Assembly (NCBI GenBank): GCA_028698405.1 | Contig: JAQVDF010000151.1 | Location: forward strand, 1-5,703 | From: Phenylobacterium sp. | GTDB lineage: Bacteria > Pseudomonadota > Alphaproteobacteria > Caulobacterales > Caulobacteraceae | Reading direction: 5' to 3' | DNA length: 5,703 nucleotides | Part shown: piece after piece, positions 1 to 3,605 of the stretch | How positions within the stretch are numbered: position 1 is the stretch's first letter | Layout of the letters: the number at the start of each line of letters is the position of its first letter | Notes under the pieces: model-generated | What the model was told of the DNA's origin: nothing | Database searches by the model: none | Seen by the model: the letters and a program-made list of their open reading frames with translations, nothing else | Program-made: the position numbers and the translations under genes

Positions 1-237
1 GAGATCGCCAGCCGGCTGTCGGATGCGATCGACATGGGCGAAGGCACCATCTACCCGCTGATGCGCCGCATGCAGGCCGACAAGCTGGTGGAGACCTACC
101 TCGTCGAGTCTCCGGCCGGCCCGCCCCGCAAATACTACCGCCTGACCGACGCCGGCCGGGCGAGCTTCGAAACCCAGAAGGCCGCCTGGACGAGATTCTC
201 GGGGGCCGTCGCGACGATCCTTGGAGAGGGGCAATGA
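1..237 (+). CDS. PadR family transcriptional regulator, 3' part only
   Basis: The open frame enters from the left edge and ends at TGA 235-237, giving 78 residues; PadR proteins of this small class usually have about 105-115, so roughly 30 N-terminal residues are missing. The visible part is the second half of the winged helix: the recognition-helix segment GTIYPLMRRMQADKLV, then the wing with the typical PRKYYRLTDAG motif, then a short C-terminal helix for dimerisation. PadR proteins are DNA-binding repressors, often autoregulatory and often paired with the membrane proteins encoded beside them. The stop overlaps the start of the next gene (ATGA), which indicates translational coupling and one operon. 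The family call is secure; the effector and target are not visible. The first ATG in the window (34-36) is internal and is not the true start. Confidence 0.93.
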   Translation, partial: EIASRLSDAIDMGEGTIYPLMRRMQADKLVETYLVESPAGPPRKYYRLTDAGRASFETQKAAWTRFSGAVATILGEGQ

Positions 238-788
238 CGCGGCAAGACTTCCTGGCGCGGCTGCGCGAGGGCCTGCGGGGCCTGCCCGCGCAGACCATCG
301 ACGACATCGTCGCCGACTACGAAGCCCACTTCGTGGAGGGCGAGGCGGCCGGCCGCAGCGAGGCCGACGTGGCCCAGGCCCTCGGCGATCCCGACCGGCT
401 GGCTCGCGAGCTGCGCGCCGAGGCGGGGCTGCGCCTTTGGGAAGAGCAGAAGAACCCCTCCGCCGCCGTGGGCGCGGTGTTCGCGGTCATCGGCCTGGGC
501 GCCCTCGACCTCCTGATCGTGCTGCCGGTGCTGATCGGCGTGGCCGGCGCCCTGTTCGGCATCGCCATGGCGGTGGTCGCCGTCTTTGTTGCGGGTGGAG
601 CGGTGTTCGTCGGCGGGCCCTTCTTCGATCCGCCCGGCGGGGTCGCGACGGCGATCTTCGCCGGCCTCGGCCTGATCGCCGGCTCGATCTCCGCCGGCGC
701 CGTGCTGACCCTGATCACCATCGGACTGGTGAACGCCCTGGTCTGGTACGGCCGGCTGCACTTCCGCCTGCTCAAGCCGGCGCTCTAG
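234..788 (+). CDS. DUF1700/HAAS-domain integral membrane protein
   Basis: A 184-residue protein starting at ATG 234, which overlaps the PadR stop. GGAG at 223-226 lies 7 bases upstream and supports this start. Residues 1-65 are soluble and helical: MTRQDFLARLREGLRGLP, then a DIVADYEAHF helix, then the ALGDPDRLARELRAE helix. This is the pattern of the HAAS (DUF1700) domain, in which a short helical bundle with a conserved GDP turn precedes membrane spans. From about residue 77 the protein is very hydrophobic, with Gly/Ala/Val/Ile-rich segments at about 77-98, 100-130 and 138-172, so three to four membrane spans are likely. It ends in a short basic tail. In known examples DUF1700 genes follow a padR gene and are thought to act in signalling or envelope stress, possibly by contact with the regulator; that role is inferred here. 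No catalytic motif is seen. Confidence 0.85.
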   Translation: MTRQDFLARLREGLRGLPAQTIDDIVADYEAHFVEGEAAGRSEADVAQALGDPDRLARELRAEAGLRLWEEQKNPSAAVGAVFAVIGLGALDLLIVLPVLIGVAGALFGIAMAVVAVFVAGGAVFVGGPFFDPPGGVATAIFAGLGLIAGSISAGAVLTLITIGLVNALVWYGRLHFRLLKPAL

Positions 789-806
789 CGGAAAGGACGA
801 CACGCC

Positions 807-1571
807 ATGATCCGCACTCTCGTCCTGATCGCCGTCGCCGGCTTCTTCACCTCGGTGATCTGCTTCTGGGCCGCCGTCAGCTTCGGCGGGCCGGAGCTGC
901 TCACCCACCGCTGGGGCGTGTTCATCGACGAATGGGACCACGACGACGACGGTCCTCGGTGGGAAGGCTCGGTCGCGCCGACCACCCGCGAGCTGCCGTT
1001 CGACGGCGAGAGCCTGGACGTCGACATCCCCGCCGAGGTCCGCTTCGTCCAGAAGGACGGACCGGCCGCCGTCGTGGTCAACGGGCCCGGCCGGCTGGTC
1101 GAGCGCCTGCAGGTCTTCGGCGGCCGGATCGACGGCGACGACGACCTGCCGGGCTGGCGGGGCGTCACCATCACCGTCACCGCGCCGAAGATCACCGAAT
1201 TCCGCCTGGACGACGACGCCACCCTTGTGGTCCACGGCTACGACCAGGACCGGCTGATGCTGACCCTGGAGGGGCGCGCCGACGTCTCGGTCCAGGGGCG
1301 CACGCGCTCGCTGACCCTGGACATCGGCGAGCAGGCCGACGCCGACCTCTCGCAGCTGGAGGCCGCCGAGGTGCTGGCCAACGTGCGCGACTACGGCGAG
1401 GTCAGTCTCGCGCCCCGCGAGCGCGCCGACCTGAGGGTGGGCGATTCGGGCAAGGTGACCCTGGTCACCCGCCCGCGGCAGCTGCAGAGCGACGTCACCG
1501 GCCGCGGCAAGATCATTGAGGCCGCCGCCGCGCCCGGGGCGGGCGACGAGGCCAAGGACGCGACGAGTTAA
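807..1571 (+). CDS. GIN-domain-like (DUF2807/DUF4097-type) envelope protein
   Basis: A 254-residue protein starting at ATG 807, 18 bases after the DUF1700 stop, with AAGGA at 793-797 as ribosome binding site. Residues 3-27 form one hydrophobic segment (signal anchor or uncleaved signal). There is no clear lipobox, so the protein is probably anchored in the inner membrane and faces the periplasm. An acidic linker with a DHDDDG run follows at about residues 48-53. The rest is a series of short alternating strands (LDVDIPAEVRF, GVTITVTAPKI, DATLVVHG, RADVSVQG, GEVSLAPRERADLRVGDSGK). This repetition, with small residues between strands, is the pattern of the beta-solenoid GIN/DUF2807 family, which often sits in padR-DUF1700 clusters. 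The tail is Ala/Gly/Asp-rich and looks disordered. The exact Pfam assignment is uncertain, and no enzymatic residues are evident. A structural or sensing role downstream of the PadR/DUF1700 pair is inference. Confidence 0.72.
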   Translation: MIRTLVLIAVAGFFTSVICFWAAVSFGGPELLTHRWGVFIDEWDHDDDGPRWEGSVAPTTRELPFDGESLDVDIPAEVRFVQKDGPAAVVVNGPGRLVERLQVFGGRIDGDDDLPGWRGVTITVTAPKITEFRLDDDATLVVHGYDQDRLMLTLEGRADVSVQGRTRSLTLDIGEQADADLSQLEAAEVLANVRDYGEVSLAPRERADLRVGDSGKVTLVTRPRQLQSDVTGRGKIIEAAAAPGAGDEAKDATS

Positions 1572-1592
1572 CGCGGCGAGGCGCCTTCCTTC

Positions 1593-1605
1593 CGCCTGTA
1601 AGGCG
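1593..1605 (+). other. small hairpin downstream of the GIN-like gene
   Basis: CGCCT (1593-1597) and AGGCG (1601-1605) form a perfect 5-bp stem with a 3-base GTA loop, 21 bases after the stop of the upstream gene. There is no following T run, so it is at best a weak transcription stop or an RNA 3'-end structure. Its last two bases are shared with the larger hairpin that begins at 1604, so the two would compete. Confidence 0.35.
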
Positions 1606-1630
1606 AGCGAGGTTTAACCAAACCCGCTCG
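1604..1630 (+). promoter_or_regulatory. bulged 11-bp inverted repeat upstream of parA-like gene
   Basis: CGAGCG (1604-1609) pairs with CGCTCG (1625-1630), and GGTTT (1611-1615) pairs with AAACC (1620-1624). The result is an 11-bp stem with one bulged A (1610) and an AACC loop (1616-1619). It lies 33 bases after the stop of the GIN-like gene and about 48 bases before the parA-like start. No T run follows it, so a simple intrinsic terminator is unlikely. It overlaps the candidate -35 element TTAACC (1614-1619), so it may be an operator for the parA-like gene, or a Rho-assisted 3'-end structure for the upstream operon. Confidence 0.5.
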
Positions 1631-1643
1631 TGTGGCCTATATG
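1614..1643 (+). promoter_or_regulatory. candidate promoter for the parA-like gene
   Basis: TTAACC (1614-1619) and TATATG (1638-1643) are separated by 18 bases and resemble housekeeping -35 and -10 boxes. This is an AT-richer patch in an otherwise very GC-rich region. It would place the transcript start near 1650, about 28 bases before the TTG start. The call rests on motif resemblance only. Confidence 0.35.
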
Positions 1644-1665
1644 CGCGCAGGAGCCTTAGCGGATC

Positions 1666-1671
1666 GAGGTG
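1666..1671 (+). promoter_or_regulatory. ribosome binding site GAGGTG for TTG-started parA-like gene
   Basis: GAGGTG at 1666-1671 is a near-perfect anti-16S match, 6 bases before TTG 1678. It decides the start, because the frame is closed by TAG at 1672-1674 only one codon before the TTG. Confidence 0.7.
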
Positions 1672-1677
1672 TAGCGC

Positions 1678-2412
1678 TTGCCGACCGTGGCGTTTGTCAG
1701 CCCCAAGGGGGGTGCGGGAAAGACGACGGCGTCCATGCTGCTGGCCCTTGGCTTGGCCGAGCAGGGACATCGGGTGGCGATGATCGACGCCGACCCCAAC
1801 AAGCCGCTGGTGCACTGGGCTTCGCTGCCCGGGCGCCCGAACACCATCAGCGTGCATGCCGCCCCTTTCGAAATCGACCTGCCCGACGCCCTGCGCGAGG
1901 CGAACGGCAAGAGGCCGGACTGGATCATCCTGGACACCGAGGGCTCGGCCCGGGTCGGACTGTCGTTCACCGCGGTGAAGCCGGACCTGGTCATCACCCC
2001 GCTCGCCTCCTCGGCGCTCGAGGCGCTGCAGGCGCTGAAGATGGCCGAGATCGTCGCCAACGCGGAGAAGAAGCTGCGCCGGCCGATCAAGCACGCCTGC
2101 CTGCTCACCCGCCTGCCGGCCGCCGTACGGCCCAAGTCGCTGAAGAGCATCGTCGAGCAGCTTCGGGTCAACAACATCGCCATCCTGCCGACCGGGATCA
2201 TCGAGAAGGAGGCCTTCCGGATGATCTTCGCGCTCGGCGGCGACCTCGCCACGCTCGAGCGCAACGGCGTCTACGGCGTCGGCCAGGCGCGGACCATCGC
2301 CCACACCTACGTCAATGCCGTGAAGGAATTCATGGGTCTGGCCGAGCCGCCGGAGCAGGCCGCTGCTCCGGCTCCCGCGAACGCCCAGACCGTCGCCGAC
2401 CGGATCGGCTGA
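1678..2412 (+). CDS. orphan ParA family ATPase, VirC1-like
   Basis: A 244-residue protein starting at TTG 1678; an in-frame TAG at 1672-1674 rules out any earlier start. Residues 9-17 (PKGGAGKTT) are the deviant Walker A motif, with signature lysine K10 and P-loop K15. MIDADPNK at 35-42 is the switch I region, and DWIILDTEG at 81-89 is Walker B, with E88 where many ParA proteins have Pro or Ala. The C-terminal half (VKPDLVITPLASSALEALQA, CLLTRLPAAV, the TGIIEKEAFRMIF region, then HTYVNAVKEF) resembles the VirC1-like ParA branch found on alphaproteobacterial plasmids and integrative elements. ParA ATPases dimerise on ATP, bind DNA or membrane, and position a cargo. The proline/alanine-rich tail from about 222 looks disordered. 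No parB gene is adjacent. The stop overlaps a small membrane-protein gene (TGATG). The cargo is unknown; chromosomal positioning and a mobile-element remnant are both possible. Confidence 0.88.
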   Translation: MPTVAFVSPKGGAGKTTASMLLALGLAEQGHRVAMIDADPNKPLVHWASLPGRPNTISVHAAPFEIDLPDALREANGKRPDWIILDTEGSARVGLSFTAVKPDLVITPLASSALEALQALKMAEIVANAEKKLRRPIKHACLLTRLPAAVRPKSLKSIVEQLRVNNIAILPTGIIEKEAFRMIFALGGDLATLERNGVYGVGQARTIAHTYVNAVKEFMGLAEPPEQAAAPAPANAQTVADRIG

Positions 2413-2513
2413 TGCCGGACGAGGCCCGCATCGTCTACCTGCTGCTGGCCGCCGTCCTGGTGGCGCCGGCCGCCTTCGCGACCATCAGGCGCTGGCTGAA
2501 CAGGCGGCGATAA
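2412..2513 (+). CDS. 33-residue single-span membrane protein coupled to the parA-like gene
   Basis: ATG 2412 shares its A with the TGA stop of the parA-like gene (TGATG), an arrangement typical of stop-restart coupling. The frame encodes 33 residues and stops at TAA 2511-2513. Residues 1-6 are polar and acidic (MPDEAR), 7-25 form one hydrophobic helix (IVYLLLAAVLVAPAAFATI), and 26-33 are strongly basic (RRWLNRRR). By the positive-inside rule the C-terminus faces the cytoplasm. No dedicated strong ribosome site is present, which again suggests coupling. I do not recognise the family. A membrane tether or partner for the ATPase is a reasonable guess. Being real depends mainly on the exact overlap and the clean membrane-helix pattern; conservation in relatives would settle it. 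Confidence 0.6.
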   Translation: MPDEARIVYLLLAAVLVAPAAFATIRRWLNRRR

Positions 2514-2541
2514 CGCCTCCGCCGGGATGGCGCGGTTGCGG

Positions 2542-2574
2542 GGTGACGGGTAGGCCTTCGGCCAACCAGTCACC
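2542..2574. repeat. dyad 1 of a tandem pair (GGTGACNGGTW half-sites)
   Basis: This 33-bp interrupted palindrome is built as follows: GGTGAC (2542-2547) pairs with GTCACC (2569-2574), GGT (2549-2551) with ACC (2565-2567), and GGCC (2553-2556) with GGCC (2560-2563), around a TTC centre. Single non-pairing positions lie between the blocks (2548 with 2568, and 2552 with 2564). Read outward-in, the two half-sites are GGTGACGGGTA and, on the other strand, GGTGACTGGTT. It lies 28 bases after the small membrane-protein gene, in the gap between convergent genes. No T run flanks it. Confidence 0.85.
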
Positions 2575-2584
2575 GAAGGACGGC

Positions 2585-2617
2585 GGTGACCGGTTGCGCG
2601 GAGCGCTACCTGTCACC
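2585..2617. repeat. dyad 2 of a tandem pair (GGTGACNGGTW half-sites)
   Basis: This element has the same length and block layout as dyad 1: GGTGAC (2585-2590) with GTCACC (2612-2617), GGT (2592-2594) with ACC (2608-2610), and GCGC (2596-2599) with GCGC (2603-2606), around a GGA centre. Mismatched single positions occur at the same places (2591 with 2611, 2595 with 2607). The half-sites are GGTGACCGGTT and GGTGACAGGTA. Its centre is 43 bp from that of dyad 1, close to four helical turns. It ends 11 bases from the bfr stop codon. Confidence 0.85.
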
Positions 2618-2628
2618 TCCCGCGGACG

Positions 2629-3114
2629 TCAGCCCTCGCCTTCGAGTTCGCCCAGGGCGCTCTGCAGGTAGTTCTGCTCGCCGAGCGAACGGAGCAGGGC
2701 GAGCTGGGTTTCGAGGAAGTCGATGTGCTCCTCGGTGTCGGAGAGGATCTCCACCAGCAGTTCGCGGGAGACGAAGTCGGCGGCCTCCTCGCACTGCTTG
2801 ACGCCGGCCACCAGGGTACGGCGGCCCGAGGTCTCCACTTCGAGGTCGGCGGCCAGCCCCTCCGCGACGGTCTCGCCGATCTTCAGCTTGTGCAGGTCCT
2901 GCAGGTTGGGCAGGCCTTCGAGGAACAGGATCCTGCGGATCAGCATGTCGGCGTGCTTCATCTCGCCGATCGATTCCTCGTAGGTGATCTTGCCGAGCCG
3001 CTTCAGCCCCCAATTCTCGTACATCCGGGCATGCAGATAGTACTGGTTGACCGCGGTGAGCTCGTTGGTCAGCACCTCGTTAAGCAGCCGGATGATGTCC
3101 CTGTCGCCCTGCAT
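2629..3114 (-). CDS. bfr: bacterioferritin
   Basis: A 161-residue protein, the usual Bfr length, colinear with E. coli Bfr from the first residue ([20 protein letters not shown]). Bfr is a cytoplasmic 24-subunit shell that oxidises ferrous iron at a di-iron site, stores ferric mineral, and carries heme between subunit pairs. Heme ligand M52 is present. Ferroxidase ligands E18, E51, H54, E94 and H130 are present, but the position matching E127 is threonine (DTEEHID instead of the usual ExxH spacing); the codon at 2736-2734 reads ACC on the coding strand. The motifs [19 protein letters not shown] and ENYLQS-like QNYLQS are typical. A GAGGGAG/GAGGTG purine-rich stretch directly precedes ATG 3114. 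The gene lies downstream of bfd on the same strand, 139 bases away, with its own TTGCAA-type operator and a leader hairpin, so it may have its own promoter. Iron control is likely. Confidence 0.96.
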   Translation of the reverse strand: MQGDRDIIRLLNEVLTNELTAVNQYYLHARMYENWGLKRLGKITYEESIGEMKHADMLIRRILFLEGLPNLQDLHKLKIGETVAEGLAADLEVETSGRRTLVAGVKQCEEAADFVSRELLVEILSDTEEHIDFLETQLALLRSLGEQNYLQSALGELEGEG

Positions 3115-3150
3115 CTCACCTCTCCCTCACCGGCCGGCGCGGGGCTCGCC

Positions 3151-3182
3151 GCGCGCGGACATGACCCGTCCATTCCGCGCGC
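3151..3182 (-). other. 9-bp inverted repeat in the bfd-bfr gap (bfr leader stem-loop)
   Basis: GCGCGCGGA (3151-3159) and TCCGCGCGC (3174-3182) are perfect inverted repeats around 14 bases. Inside, ATG (3161-3163) can pair with CAT (3171-3173) after one bulged base. In a transcript of the minus strand this is a very stable stem-loop 36 bases before the bfr start and 71 bases after the bfd stop. There is no U run on either side, so a leader structure or an mRNA-stabilising or processing hairpin fits better than an intrinsic terminator. Confidence 0.55.
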
Positions 3183-3207
3183 CCGGTCGGCAAGTCAAAG
3201 GCAATCT

Positions 3208-3224
3208 TTGCAAGTGAGTTGCGC
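3208..3224 (-). promoter_or_regulatory. Fur-like operator upstream of bfr
   Basis: On the plus strand the site reads TTGCAAGTGAGTTGCGC. It matches the bfd-upstream site at 12 of the first 15 positions or better when both are put in the same orientation (TTGCAA-A/G-TGAGTTGC shared). It fits a 7-1-7 alphaproteobacterial Fur-type dyad with a degenerate right arm. A further GCAA at 3201-3204 may extend it. No convincing -10 box was found nearby. Confidence 0.5.
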
Positions 3225-3253
3225 TCGCCGATGCGCGGGCGCGCGCCCCGCTC

Positions 3254-3439
3254 CTATTCGGCGGCGAACTTCAGCGCTTCAGCCTGCTCGTCGAGCAGCT
3301 CGCGCATGTCGCAGACGCAGCGCGCGCAGCGCGGCGTGGAATCGCAGGCCCTGAAGATTTCCGCGGGTCGCCGGGCGCCGGCCTCGATAGCGGCGCGCAC
3401 TTCGCGTTCCCGGATCCCGTTGCAGTTGCAGACGTACAA
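3254..3439 (-). CDS. bfd: bacterioferritin-associated ferredoxin
   Basis: A 61-residue protein starting at TTG (3439-3437), with GAGGGG (3453-3448) 8 bases upstream. The open frame continues further upstream, but only this start gives the standard Bfd N-terminus (MYVCNCNGIRE) and keeps the operator outside the gene. Bfd is a small cytoplasmic [2Fe-2S] protein that binds bacterioferritin at its heme and delivers electrons, so that stored ferric iron is reduced and released. The four cluster cysteines C4, C6, C38 and C41 match the positions in E. coli Bfd; an extra C43 follows (CARCVC) and C32 is also present. The helical Fer2_BFD fold is expected throughout. The gene lies directly upstream of bfr and divergent from cydA. 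A TTGCAA-N5-TTGCAA operator lies 49 bases upstream, consistent with derepression under low iron. Confidence 0.93.
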   Translation of the reverse strand: MYVCNCNGIREREVRAAIEAGARRPAEIFRACDSTPRCARCVCDMRELLDEQAEALKFAAE

Positions 3440-3447
3440 GTTGCGAA

Positions 3448-3453
3448 CCCCTC
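3448..3453 (-). promoter_or_regulatory. ribosome binding site GAGGGG for TTG-started bfd
   Basis: On the minus strand GAGGGG lies 8 bases before the TTG at 3439. It supports this short Bfd start over extensions of the same frame further upstream, which would run through the operator. Confidence 0.6.
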
Positions 3454-3465
3454 GCAGTTGGATCC

Positions 3466-3493
3466 TATGTACCAGATGCGAACGCCGTTGCAA
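3466..3493 (-). promoter_or_regulatory. candidate bfd promoter
   Basis: On the minus strand TTGCAA (3493-3488) could serve as a -35 box and TACATA (3471-3466) as a weak -10 box, 16 bases apart. The -35 would coincide with one arm of the Fur-like operator, a usual way for a repressor to block transcription. The -10 match is poor, so confidence is low. Confidence 0.3.
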
Positions 3494-3504
3494 CTCATTT
3501 GCAA
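3488..3504 (-). promoter_or_regulatory. Fur-like operator upstream of bfd
   Basis: The plus strand reads TTGCAACTCATTTGCAA: two TTGCAA hexamers (3488-3493 and 3499-3504), each self-complementary, 5 bases apart. In the bfd orientation this is TGCAAAT-G-AGTTGCA, close to the 7-1-7 dyad of alphaproteobacterial Fur/Mur sites. It lies between bfd and cydA, 49 bases from the bfd start. A closely related copy precedes bfr, which supports a shared iron regulator. Confidence 0.6.
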
Positions 3505-3512
3505 CTGGCGTG

Positions 3513-3531
3513 CCGCGACCGGCCGTCGCGG
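3513..3531. promoter_or_regulatory. GC-rich inverted repeat in the bfd-cydA control region
   Basis: CCGCGAC (3513-3519) and GTCGCGG (3525-3531) are perfect 7-bp arms around CGGCC. It lies 8 bases from the Fur-like site and 3 bases from the next palindrome. It may be an operator or a hairpin; no regulator can be named. Confidence 0.4.
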
Positions 3532-3534
3532 AGC

Positions 3535-3548
3535 CAAACTGAAGTTTG
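3535..3548. promoter_or_regulatory. palindrome CAAACTGAAGTTTG upstream of cydA
   Basis: CAAACT (3535-3540) and AGTTTG (3543-3548) form a perfect 6-bp dyad with a 2-base centre. It sits just before TTGACGG (3553-3559), which resembles the -35 box of the Caulobacter housekeeping sigma factor, and 57 bases before the cydA start. It is a candidate operator for oxidase control. It is not an FNR/FixK box, since it lacks TTGAY-N4-RTCAA. Confidence 0.4.
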
Positions 3549-3605
3549 CGCGTTGACGGGTTCGGACGGGGCGCGGCCTGCGCCCCGGTGGGAGGCTCGA
3601 ACGAG

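Noticed and set aside
135..1235. Long open frame on the minus strand across the DUF1700 and GIN-like genes
   Set aside because: It is antisense to genes with clear family features and operon spacing, and its translation is low-complexity Asp/Gly/Arg/His-rich, as expected from the complement of GC-rich codons.
1454..1469. GGTGACC-CT-GGTCACC palindrome inside the GIN-like gene, resembling arms of the 2542-2617 dyads
   Set aside because: It encodes an alternating VTLVT strand, lacks the N-GGTW part of the half-site and the 13-base gap, and can be explained by codon use. Kept only as a weak resemblance.
2542..2617. Pair of intrinsic terminators for the convergent genes
   Set aside because: Neither strand has a T run after either hairpin, and the fixed half-site sequence with unpaired positions suggests sequence recognition rather than simple stem stability. 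A Rho-assisted role cannot be excluded.
3546..3605. TTG at 3546 as an earlier cydA start
   Set aside because: The added 20 residues do not resemble CydA, and ATG 3606 has a good GGAGG site and gives the standard N-terminus.
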